Source: Candidatus Minthenecus merdequi
GTDB taxonomy: Bacteria > Bacteroidota > Bacteroidia > Bacteroidales > Paludibacteraceae
DNA length: 6,527 nucleotides
Direction of reading: 5' to 3'
Assembly: GCA_018064385.1 (NCBI GenBank)
Contig: JAGHVI010000185.1
Span: 1-6,527, forward strand
Shown here: positions 1 to 6,480 of the stretch, piece after piece
Position numbering within the stretch: position 1 is the stretch's first letter
Layout of the letters: each line of letters begins with the position of its first letter
Position numbers and translations under genes: made by a program
The notes under the pieces: generated by a model
Database searches by the model: none
Seen by the model: only the letters and a program-made list of their open reading frames with translations
Told to the model about the DNA's origin: nothing

Positions 1-510
1 GACCCAGAACTCAGCATCAACCAGGCACTCGAAGATTATAAACGTTTAGGCTACAGTGACAACTGGATAAACCAGCGGCTCAAAAGCATCGAGATACGCA
101 AGGATCTCACCGACCAATGGAAACTTCATAATGTTCAGGAGGGAACTCAATATGCCACACTCACCGACATTATCTATCAGGCTTGGGCAGGGAAAACCGC
201 CAAGCAATACAAGCAACTCAAAGGACTGAAGAAAGAGAACCTTCGCGACAATATGACCAACGAGGAACTTGTGCTGAATATGTTGGCAGAACTCTCCACC
301 ACCAGTATCACCAAGGCAAAAGACCCTCAGACGCTCGAAGATAATATGCAATGTGCAGCAGATGGAGGTAATGTCGCTCGTGTCGCCAGAGAAGAACTGG
401 AAGCAAAGACAGGCAAATCCGTCGTCTCTCCATTAAGTGCAAAACGTTTCTTTGAAGGGCAGAAACCTAAGGAAATTGATAAGGCAAGAACGGATAAAGT
501 ACCACAATAA
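1..510 (+). CDS. BRO-N/antirepressor-like (DinD-like) protein, C-terminal part only
   Basis: The reading frame is open from the first base and stops with TAA at 508-510, giving 169 visible residues; the start is outside the window. Recognisable segments are GYSDNWINQRLKSIEIRK (residues 17-34), ATLTDI with KQYKQLKGLKKENLRDNMT (about 52-86), and a C-terminal GGNVARVAREELEAKTGKS segment. These resemble the conserved region after the BRO-N domain in Bacteroidota proteins variously named BRO family, phage antirepressor or DNA damage-inducible protein D. Relatives are about 280-300 residues long, so roughly the first 120, including the BRO-N domain, are missing here. BRO-N domains are DNA-binding and common in phages and mobile elements, but the cellular role of this subgroup is not established. 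A 229-bp gap with its own promoter separates it from cas9, so it is unlikely to be part of the cas operon. The internal ATG at 253 is not a plausible start, because conserved sequence continues upstream of it. Confidence 0.8.
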   Translation, partial: DPELSINQALEDYKRLGYSDNWINQRLKSIEIRKDLTDQWKLHNVQEGTQYATLTDIIYQAWAGKTAKQYKQLKGLKKENLRDNMTNEELVLNMLAELSTTSITKAKDPQTLEDNMQCAADGGNVARVAREELEAKTGKSVVSPLSAKRFFEGQKPKEIDKARTDKVPQ

Positions 511-542
511 AAAGTAAATTTCTATTTTTCAACAAAAAAACC

Positions 543-573
543 TTTGTTTAATCAAATAAAATCCGTATATTTG
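543..573 (+). promoter_or_regulatory. Predicted Bacteroidota promoter P1 for the cas9-cas1-cas2 operon
   Basis: TTTG at 543-546 is followed by 19 nt and then TATATTTG at 566-573, an exact match to the TTTG / TAnnTTTG consensus of the Bacteroidota primary sigma factor. Transcription should start near 578-582 and run rightwards. The first gene downstream on this strand is cas9, so its mRNA would have an untranslated leader of about 160 nt. That leader crosses the whole tracrRNA gene in antisense. The match is seen in the sequence; the start site and its use are inferred. Confidence 0.72.
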
Positions 574-592
574 CAGCGGAAAAACTGTGGAC

Positions 593-624
593 AAAAAAAT
601 AGCTCCACGTATGAGCGCAGAGCT
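593..624 (-). terminator. Intrinsic terminator of the tracrRNA
   Basis: On the minus strand AGCTCTGCG (624-616) pairs with CGTGGAGCT (609-601) around the 6-nt loop CTCATA, giving a 9-bp stem with two G-U wobbles. One A and then seven T (599-593) follow. On the plus strand the same hairpin lacks a T-run, so it should not stop a transcript running towards cas9. Confidence 0.9.
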
Positions 625-648
625 TAGAAATCTTCGGCTTATAGCCTT

Positions 649-680
649 GTTGTGAAAAGTCTTTTTTACTTGTATCTTGC
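649..680 (+). promoter_or_regulatory. Possible second cas9 promoter P2 within the anti-repeat
   Basis: Read on the plus strand the anti-repeat resembles the CRISPR repeat and keeps its promoter-like layout: GTTG at 649-652, 20 nt, then TATCTTGC at 673-680. The -7 box has two mismatches to TAnnTTTG, the same kind of imperfection as in the repeats. If active it would give cas9 a leader of about 50 nt that does not overlap the tracrRNA. It could equally be only the sequence constraint of pairing with the repeat. Confidence 0.35.
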
Positions 681-685
681 GACTG

Positions 686-717
686 CAAAGGTACGACAAA
701 ATTCTGAATTGACAAAA
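686..717 (-). promoter_or_regulatory. tracrRNA promoter
   Basis: On the minus strand TTTTG (717-713) is followed by 19 nt and TACCTTTG (693-686), an exact TAnnTTTG -7 box at Bacteroidota spacing. The predicted start at about 682-678 coincides with the first base able to pair with the repeat, so promoter and RNA calls support each other. Confidence 0.88.
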
Positions 718-739
718 CAAAAATCGAAATATTTTTACC

Positions 740-3700
740 ATGGAAGGAAAAGTTTTAGGTATTGACCTGGGAACCAATTCAATAGGTCTTTGTGTTAGGG
801 ATAAGTCTAAGTCTGGAAATGTGGCTGATCAGTTGGATTTCTTCACTTCTGTCATCTTTGAATCTGGTGTGGGGACTGACAAGACAGGCGAATTTTCTCG
901 TGCAGCCGAGCGTACTTCTCACCGCAGTTCCCGGCGACTCAATCAGGCGAGACGTTACAGAATATGGCGGACTCTTGATGTTTTGATTAAATATGGCTAC
1001 TGTCCTTTGTCCATTGATGAGCTTGACAGGTGGCGGCATTATGACAAAAGCAAAGCTGTCAAACGTCTGTATCCTATCGAAAACTACAAATTCGAGCAGT
1101 GGGTAAGACTTGACTTCAATCTTGACGGCATTCCAGACTACTCTTCTCCATATCAGCTGAGGGCTGAACTTGCCGAAACAAAACTTGACCTTTCTCAACA
1201 GATTAACCGCTTCAAACTCGGGCGTGCCCTCTATCATATTGCCCAGAGACGTGGTTTCAAAAGCAGCAAAGGTGAGACTTTGAACGATATGGAGAAAGAG
1301 GCTACCGAAAAGAATGCTGAGGTTCAGGAGGTCGAAATATCTGAAGCCTTGAAGAAATCTGAACAGAAAAAAAGTTCAGGCTTAATAAAGTACATGGAAG
1401 AAAACGGCTGCAAAACCGCAGGTGCTGCTTTCGCCATGATGGAACATAATGGAATTAGGGTAAGGGGTAATGGTGAGTTTCAGGCTGTTCGTGACCTTTA
1501 TGAGAAAGAAGTGCGTATCATATTCGAACTTCAGGGCATAGACGTTGACAAGGATTTTGGCTTGGAGATTCTCAGCCGTAAACGCAATGAAGGTTCCATC
1601 TTCTTTAAACGTCCTTTGCGTTCTCAGAAAGGAACTGTCGGCAAATGCACTCTTGAACCATCCAAGAGCCGTTGTCCTATCAGCCGTCCTGAGTTTGAGG
1701 AGTTTAGGGCTTGGGCTTTGATTAACAACATTAAATACCGTCTTGACGAAACCGAGGATTTCCGTCCTCTTGACTTGCAGGTCAAGAGGGAACTGTTCGA
1801 CGGGATTTTCACCAGGGCAAAAAGGACATTCAAGTTCTCTGACATCGAAAAATTCCTCATCAACCATTTCAGCTACACTGGCAAAGTCCTTTATCTTAAC
1901 TACAAAAACAACACAACCGTATCTGGTTGTCCCGTAATCAATAGACTGAAGCAGTTGTTGGGTGATGACTGGAAAAATGCCACACTCAGCGGTCATTCCT
2001 CAAGGGAAAAAGATAAGGTGAAACTATATAATTATGATGAACTTTGGCATGTTTGTTTTGCGGCTGATGATGCCGAGGACATCATGGATTTCTGCGCTGA
2101 GCATCTTGACGACGACAAATCCACCGTCATGGTTAAACTTTGGTCTGCGATAAGTGACGGTTATGCCAACCTTTCGCTCAAAGCCATCAACAACATCAAT
2201 AGGCTTCTCTTCGAAGGTCTCATATATTCTGATGCTGTCCTTTGGGCTAAGGTTGCTGATATTATCGGTATTGCGAATTGGGAGAGAAACAAAGACACCA
2301 TGCTTGACGCATACGATGTGCTCAAAGAAAATGTGGCATTTGAAAACACTTGCAGCCGCATTGCCAACAATGTCATCACATACTATAGAATGTTGCCTGA
2401 CGAGAAGAAATTCGCTGACAACGACACTTCATATACAATAGACGATGACGACCGCAAAGATGTGAGGAAGTTCAGCGAGGATATGTTTTCACCGAAAGTC
2501 TGGCGAGATAAATCTGCCGAGGAAAAGCAAAAAATACTTGACCGTGTCGCCGTTTTATATCAGGGTTTCTTTGCTGATCCTGAACGCAAAATGGTCGAGG
2601 TTCCTAAACTGACAGATGCCATTGCCAACTTCATCTTGGAGCAGTATGGCGATATGGTTTCTGATGATTACAAAAAAGACAAGAAGCTTCTCTCTGTCTT
2701 ATATCATCCTTCAGCCATTGACATCTACCCTAAGGCAAAGGAAAGGACTTTATGGCACAATGGCAATCTCCTGTCTCTCCGTCTCTTGAACTCGCCTGCC
2801 ACCAATGTTTTCCGCAATCCTATGGTTATGCGTGTGCTTCATCAGCTTCGCCGACAGATTAACAATCTCCTAATCGATGGTATAATAGACGAAAACACAA
2901 GGATTGTCGTCGAGACTGCACGCGAATTTAACGATGCGAATGTCCGTACTGCTATTGAGAAATATCAGCGAGCCAAAGAGGAAGAAAATGCCAAATTCCG
3001 CAAAAGACTTGAGGAACTCAATCCTACTATGAGTGTCACTGACGATGATGTTCAAAAAACAAGACTCCTTTTTGACCAGGCTCTTTTGGACAATGACTGT
3101 CAGAATCTCACTGCCTTGACCGTTAAAGACGAGAAACGCAAATTCAAGGACTCTCAGTTCAAGGTTGACACCACAAAATACGAGCTTTGGCTTGAGCAGA
3201 ACTGTCGCAGCATTTACACTGGTGATGTCATTCCTCTCAGCAGGCTCTTTGACAACACGCAGTACGACATTGAGCATACCATTCCGCGCAGCATCTGCTT
3301 TGACGACTCTCTGACCAACAAAACCATTTGCGAGGCATGGTACAATCGTGAGACGAAGAAAAACCTGTTGCCTACACAGCTGCCTGAATATGACCAAATC
3401 TTAAGTCGCATTCAGCCTTGGGTTAAACGACGTGACGACATCCGTGAACTCGTCAGTTTCTGGAAGGGCGAGGCAAAGAAATCATCCACTCCTGAACGCA
3501 AAAACCAGTGCATTGTTCAGCGTCACCTCTGGGAAATGGAACTTGACTACTGGACAAAGAAGGTTGCCAACTTCACCAAAGAGAGTGAGAATGTCAGCGA
3601 GGGATTCCGCAACAGCCAGTTGGTTGACACTCGCATTATCACTAAATATGCTATGCACTTCCTCAAAAGCGTCTTCAACCGTGTTGACGTACAGCGTGGC

Positions 3701-4957
3701 GATATGACCGCAAGTTTCCGCAAGGCCTTTGGCATACAGGAGATTTACGAGAAGAAGAGCCGTGACCGCCACTCTCATCATGCCATTGATGCTACAATGT
3801 TGACTTTGATACCAACCAATCAGCAGCGTGACCGCATTCTCGAGCTTTTCTACAAAATTGAAGAGGAAACGAACCTTGGACATAACTGTGACGCATTGCA
3901 AAAAGAGTTGGAAACGCTCAAGCAACGCAACAATATAATAAACGTGTCACAAGTCAACTCATTTATCGAGGAGAACATCCTCATTCGTCACACGTCACGT
4001 GATCAGACTTTGCAGCCTGCACGCAAAAGAATCAGGTCTCGTGGCAAAATCAAACACTTCGATAACGGCAAAGTCAGATTTGCCACTGGCGACTGCATCC
4101 GTGGGCAGTTGCACAAGGAGAGTTTTTATGGTGCTATCACTCAGTTCGAGCCGAATGAGGATGGCAAAAACATTCCTGGTGAAAAGATATATTATGTAAA
4201 ACGGAGGGATTTGAAGTTCAAGGCTAATGCTAATGATAGTGGCTTTAAGGATTGGGACGATTTGGAGAAGGCAATCGTAAACAAGGAACTTATTCCAATG
4301 ATGAAGAGCCAGTATCCTGACAAATCGTTCAAGGACGCTTTGTCTGAAGGGCTTTATATGCTCGATAGTGAGGGAAATAAAATCAATAGGATAAGACATA
4401 TCAGGTGCTATGAATCTGTGACAAATCCAGTGAGAATAAAGGAACAGGTCTATAAATCCGATAAGGATTATAAGAATTATCTTCTTGCTGCATCTGCTGA
4501 TATTTATGCGCTTTGTCGTTATGTTAATTTCAAAGGAAAGTCGGTATGTCGGGTGTATAGGTTATATGATATAGCGCAGAACAGAAAAATGGGTTTTGAG
4601 GATATTCCAACATCATTTACTGACGAACATGGTATAATTTACAAACTTACTGAAACTCTCAAATCAGGTATGCACCTCTTACTTTACAAAGAACGTCCTG
4701 AAGAGGTGAAAGATATGAACCAGAAAGATGTGCTTCAAAGACTTTATGTGTTGCCTAATGCTGCATTTGAGTCTGACGGAAGGATTACATTGATTAAACA
4801 TATTTGCGCATTGCCAGACAAGGTGTTGGGAAAGGGCGAATCAATTAAGGATTTCAATAACTTACCTAACAAGATTAGGTGTGGGGCAAATGGTCTTAGA
4901 TATCTTTTAGAGGGCAGGGATTTTGAAATCACCACTAAAGGCATTGAGTTCAAATGA
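740..4957 (+). CDS. cas9: Type II-C CRISPR RNA-guided endonuclease Cas9
   Basis: Cas9 cuts both strands of a DNA target chosen by crRNA:tracrRNA. It has 1405 residues, in the range of the large Bacteroidota II-C forms and longer than the Neisseria and Campylobacter enzymes. RuvC-I is GIDLGTNSIG with catalytic Asp9; an Arg-rich bridge helix lies at about 54-77; the REC lobe runs to about 700 and has a charged, low-complexity stretch at 176-212. RuvC-II is IVVETAREF with Glu725. HNH spans about 815-880 with YDIEHTIPRS (His846) and probable Asn869; Glu845 stands where most Cas9s have Asp. RuvC-III is HSHHAIDA with His1014 and Asp1017. WED and PAM-interacting regions follow from about 1085. All catalytic positions are present, so the enzyme should be active. 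The ATG at 740 starts the protein just before RuvC-I; an A/T-rich stretch without a clear Shine-Dalgarno precedes it, as is common in this phylum. Its TGA overlaps the cas1 start by ATGA. Arginine codons change to AGA/AGG after about residue 1150. The PAM cannot be read from the sequence. Confidence 0.98.
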   Translation: MEGKVLGIDLGTNSIGLCVRDKSKSGNVADQLDFFTSVIFESGVGTDKTGEFSRAAERTSHRSSRRLNQARRYRIWRTLDVLIKYGYCPLSIDELDRWRHYDKSKAVKRLYPIENYKFEQWVRLDFNLDGIPDYSSPYQLRAELAETKLDLSQQINRFKLGRALYHIAQRRGFKSSKGETLNDMEKEATEKNAEVQEVEISEALKKSEQKKSSGLIKYMEENGCKTAGAAFAMMEHNGIRVRGNGEFQAVRDLYEKEVRIIFELQGIDVDKDFGLEILSRKRNEGSIFFKRPLRSQKGTVGKCTLEPSKSRCPISRPEFEEFRAWALINNIKYRLDETEDFRPLDLQVKRELFDGIFTRAKRTFKFSDIEKFLINHFSYTGKVLYLNYKNNTTVSGCPVINRLKQLLGDDWKNATLSGHSSREKDKVKLYNYDELWHVCFAADDAEDIMDFCAEHLDDDKSTVMVKLWSAISDGYANLSLKAINNINRLLFEGLIYSDAVLWAKVADIIGIANWERNKDTMLDAYDVLKENVAFENTCSRIANNVITYYRMLPDEKKFADNDTSYTIDDDDRKDVRKFSEDMFSPKVWRDKSAEEKQKILDRVAVLYQGFFADPERKMVEVPKLTDAIANFILEQYGDMVSDDYKKDKKLLSVLYHPSAIDIYPKAKERTLWHNGNLLSLRLLNSPATNVFRNPMVMRVLHQLRRQINNLLIDGIIDENTRIVVETAREFNDANVRTAIEKYQRAKEEENAKFRKRLEELNPTMSVTDDDVQKTRLLFDQALLDNDCQNLTALTVKDEKRKFKDSQFKVDTTKYELWLEQNCRSIYTGDVIPLSRLFDNTQYDIEHTIPRSICFDDSLTNKTICEAWYNRETKKNLLPTQLPEYDQILSRIQPWVKRRDDIRELVSFWKGEAKKSSTPERKNQCIVQRHLWEMELDYWTKKVANFTKESENVSEGFRNSQLVDTRIITKYAMHFLKSVFNRVDVQRGDMTASFRKAFGIQEIYEKKSRDRHSHHAIDATMLTLIPTNQQRDRILELFYKIEEETNLGHNCDALQKELETLKQRNNIINVSQVNSFIEENILIRHTSRDQTLQPARKRIRSRGKIKHFDNGKVRFATGDCIRGQLHKESFYGAITQFEPNEDGKNIPGEKIYYVKRRDLKFKANANDSGFKDWDDLEKAIVNKELIPMMKSQYPDKSFKDALSEGLYMLDSEGNKINRIRHIRCYESVTNPVRIKEQVYKSDKDYKNYLLAASADIYALCRYVNFKGKSVCRVYRLYDIAQNRKMGFEDIPTSFTDEHGIIYKLTETLKSGMHLLLYKERPEEVKDMNQKDVLQRLYVLPNAAFESDGRITLIKHICALPDKVLGKGESIKDFNNLPNKIRCGANGLRYLLEGRDFEITTKGIEFK

Positions 4958-5883
4958 TAAAACGCATCCTTGTTTTTCAGAACCCCTCCTATCTCTCCTT
5001 ACGCAATTGCCAGTTGGTGTTGAAACTGCCAGAGGTCGAGAAGTGCGAAAATGTATCTGAGCAATTCAAGAAGGATGCTGTCAAAACTATCCCTATTGAG
5101 GACATTGGTGTTGTCGTACTTGACCACAAGCAGATTACAATCACTACTGCTTTGCTCACTGCCTTGCTCAAGAACAATTGTGCCGTCGTTACCTGTGACG
5201 ACCGTCACATGCCTGTCGGTTTGCAGTTGCCTCTTGAGTCTAACACTCTGCAGTCTGAACGCTTCCGCAGTCAGATTGATGCCTCTGAGCCATTGCGCAA
5301 GCAGATGTGGCAGCAGACAGTCGCTCAGAAAATCCGCAACCAGTCCGCTGTCCTTGCCTCTGTGGGCGCAATCAACGGAAACATGAAAGAGTGGTCGCAG
5401 AATGTCCGTAGTGGCGACACTGACAACCTTGAGGGTAGGGCGGCGGCATACTATTGGAAAAACGTCTTCACCTCTATTGATGGCTTCGTCCGTGGTCAGG
5501 ACGAGGATGCTCCCAACAACCTCCTTAACTACGGCTATGCGATTATCCGTGCTATTGTCGCTCGTTCTCTCGTGGCTGCTGGTCTTCTGCCTACTTTCGG
5601 CATTCATCACCACAACCGTTACAACGCCTACTGCCTCGCTGACGACATTATGGAACCTTATCGCCCCTATGTCGATATGAAGGTTGTCGAAATAGTTAAT
5701 TCTGGCATCAAATTTGACGAGCTGACCACAGACATCAAACGTCAGCTCCTGTCACTTTCCACCATTGATGTCCAGATTGATGGGCATACCAGTCCCTTGA
5801 TGCTTGCCGCACAAACCACGGCAAACTCCGTGAAGAAATGCTTCGAAGGTGTCAGCCGCAAAATACTCTATCCTGAACTATGA
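4954..5883 (+). CDS. cas1: CRISPR-associated integrase Cas1, type II
   Basis: Cas1 is the metal-dependent integrase that, in a complex with Cas2, inserts new spacers at a CRISPR repeat. The 309-residue product has the usual length for type II Cas1. The N-terminal beta domain (about 1-100) contains VVLDHKQITIT and a typical CDDRHMPVG segment. The helical catalytic domain shows LEGRAAAYYW with metal ligand Glu160, GIHHHNRYNAYCLADD with the active-site His at 218/219, and IMEPYRPYVD with Glu234. The Glu/His/Glu set is complete. The ATG overlaps the cas9 stop (ATGA at 4954-4957), which implies translational coupling, and its own stop overlaps cas2 in the same way. Arginine is coded by CGN in 15 of 16 cases, unlike the end of cas9. 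Confidence 0.97.
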   Translation: MIKRILVFQNPSYLSLRNCQLVLKLPEVEKCENVSEQFKKDAVKTIPIEDIGVVVLDHKQITITTALLTALLKNNCAVVTCDDRHMPVGLQLPLESNTLQSERFRSQIDASEPLRKQMWQQTVAQKIRNQSAVLASVGAINGNMKEWSQNVRSGDTDNLEGRAAAYYWKNVFTSIDGFVRGQDEDAPNNLLNYGYAIIRAIVARSLVAAGLLPTFGIHHHNRYNAYCLADDIMEPYRPYVDMKVVEIVNSGIKFDELTTDIKRQLLSLSTIDVQIDGHTSPLMLAAQTTANSVKKCFEGVSRKILYPEL

Positions 5884-6218
5884 TTAGTGAACGTTTTAAT
5901 GCTTACAGAATAATGTGGGTAATGGTATTCTTCGATTTGCCGACTGAGACACGCCATCAGCGTAAGTCCTACACCGATTTCCGTAAGGCTCTCCTTGATG
6001 ATGGCTTTGATATGTTCCAGTTTTCAATATATATGCGTCACTGCATGAGTGCAGAGAGTGCTGATGTCCACCGAAACAGGGTAAAGTCTTTCCTGCCCGA
6101 AGAAGGCAAAGTCGGTATATTGCGTATTACCGACAAACAATTCTCCGAAATGGAAATTTTTGATTGCTGCAAAAAGAAGTCTGTCGAAAAACCAGTGCAG
6201 CAATTGGAACTGTTCTAG
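5880..6218 (+). CDS. cas2: CRISPR-associated protein Cas2, type II
   Basis: Cas2 is the small ferredoxin-fold subunit that bridges two Cas1 dimers during spacer acquisition. The 112-residue product has the family's first beta strand and conserved Asp (MWVMVFFDLPTET, Asp19), the helix HQRKSYTDFRKAL, the second strand FDMFQFSIYMRH, and late segments FLPEEGKVGILRITDKQF and EMEIF. The MISERFNAYRIMW start is typical of type II-C Cas2 in Bacteroidota; a later start at Met12 would remove conserved residues. The ATG overlaps the cas1 stop (ATGA at 5880-5883). It is the last gene of the operon: a bidirectional terminator begins 25 bases after its stop. The charged tail VEKPVQQLELF lies outside the core fold. 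Confidence 0.96.
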   Translation: MISERFNAYRIMWVMVFFDLPTETRHQRKSYTDFRKALLDDGFDMFQFSIYMRHCMSAESADVHRNRVKSFLPEEGKVGILRITDKQFSEMEIFDCCKKKSVEKPVQQLELF

Positions 6219-6243
6219 AAAAGTTTTTATGCCCGTACAAAGA

Positions 6244-6273
6244 AAAAATGCAGCCATCTCAGACTGCATTTTT
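6244..6273. terminator. Bidirectional terminator between the cas operon and the array
   Basis: AAAAATGCAG (6244-6253) pairs with CTGCATTTTT (6264-6273) in a 10-bp stem around a 10-nt loop. On the plus strand the T-run (6269-6273, then ATTT) can end the cas9-cas1-cas2 transcript. On the minus strand the A-run at 6243-6248 becomes six T, so the same hairpin can end crRNA transcripts running from the array towards cas2. Confidence 0.82.
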
Positions 6274-6326
6274 ATTTCCCAAAACAAAGGATAAATCACT
6301 ATGCCCTAACAATATACATAAGATGT
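6274..6326. other. A/T-rich cas-proximal array flank (candidate leader)
   Basis: This 53-bp stretch between terminator and first repeat is A/T-rich, has no convincing open reading frame and no exact TAnnTTTG promoter on either strand. It adjoins the best-conserved repeat, whereas the most degenerate repeat is at the far end, so it is the likelier site of new spacer insertion. For minus-strand crRNA transcripts it is the downstream end, a geometry reported for other II-C arrays. No leader motif can be confirmed from the sequence. Confidence 0.4.
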
Positions 6327-6373
6327 ATTGTTTATTTTGGGCTCAAGATACAAATTTCAAAGCAATTCACAAC
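6327..6373 (-). repeat. CRISPR repeat 1 (cas2-proximal, taken as the reference)
   Basis: This repeat has the best complementarity to the tracrRNA: GTTGTGAA at its minus-strand start and TTGTATCTTG further in. It supplies the tracrRNA-pairing handle for the crRNA of spacer 1 (6374-6403). Its internal promoter-like element (TTG at 6372-6370, TATCTTGA at 6350-6343) would point out of the array towards the terminator and so would have no spacer to express. Confidence 0.93.
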
Positions 6374-6403
6374 TTAACTCTATAGTCAGCAACAAGTGAA
6401 CCA

Positions 6404-6450
6404 ATTGTTTATTTTGGGCTCAAGATACAAATTTCAAAGCAATTCACTAC
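6404..6450 (-). repeat. CRISPR repeat 2, one variant base
   Basis: It differs from repeat 1 only at plus-strand position 45 (A to T, base 6448). On the minus strand the start becomes GTAGTG in place of GTTGTG. This puts one mismatch into the lower stem with the tracrRNA for the crRNA of spacer 2, and changes the TTG of the internal -33 element to TAG, which would weaken the promoter serving spacer 1. Confidence 0.93.
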
Positions 6451-6480
6451 TAAATTAACTGGTAATCAACAGATATAAGA

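Larger units (their letters stand above)
593..680 (-). ncRNA. tracrRNA: tracrRNA of the type II-C system
   Basis: This RNA pairs with the crRNA repeat and anchors the guide in Cas9. Read on the minus strand from about 680, it begins with an anti-repeat (680-649). TTCACAAC at its 3' side pairs perfectly with the repeat start GTTGTGAA, and CAAGATACAA at its 5' side pairs with TTGTATCTTG of the repeat, a perfect 10-bp upper stem; the stretch between is bulged. Next comes a compact nexus hairpin, GGCT-ATA-AGCC (646-636), then a short linker and a 9-bp terminal hairpin (624-601) followed by seven T. A consensus promoter lies just upstream. The length of about 88 nt is typical. The pairing fixes the crRNA strand as minus. 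The exact 5' end is predicted from promoter spacing. Confidence 0.94.

Noticed and set aside
253..510. Separate small gene starting at the ATG at 253
   Set aside because: The same frame is open back to base 1 and encodes family-typical sequence upstream of this ATG, so it is an internal methionine of a truncated larger gene.
511..542. Terminator directly after the BRO-like gene
   Set aside because: The stretch is A/T-rich with only very short self-complementary pieces; no stable stem followed by a clean T-run is visible.
529..777. Minus-strand open reading frame of 82 codons across the intergenic region
   Set aside because: It covers the tracrRNA gene, its promoter and terminator and runs into cas9; the predicted peptide resembles nothing known to me, and RNA structure explains the conservation.
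1382..1996. Long minus-strand open reading frame inside cas9 (204 codons), with similar ones at 2870-3397 and 4999-5613
   Set aside because: These are antisense shadows of cas9 and cas1; the sense frames carry the full set of family motifs and the antisense products match nothing.
6219..6326. A csn2, cas4 or other accessory gene after cas2
   Set aside because: Only 108 bp separate cas2 from the first repeat, most of it terminator and A/T-rich flank; there is no room for a gene, which supports subtype II-C.
6164..6385. Plus-strand open reading frame of 73 codons from the end of cas2 into the array
   Set aside because: It overlaps cas2 in another frame, crosses the terminator hairpin and ends in spacer 1, with no protein family resemblance.
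6374..6480. Both spacers contain TTAACT, suggesting a shared origin
   Set aside because: The word is at different offsets (1-6 in spacer 1, 5-10 in spacer 2), the rest differs, and six A/T-rich bases are expected by chance.
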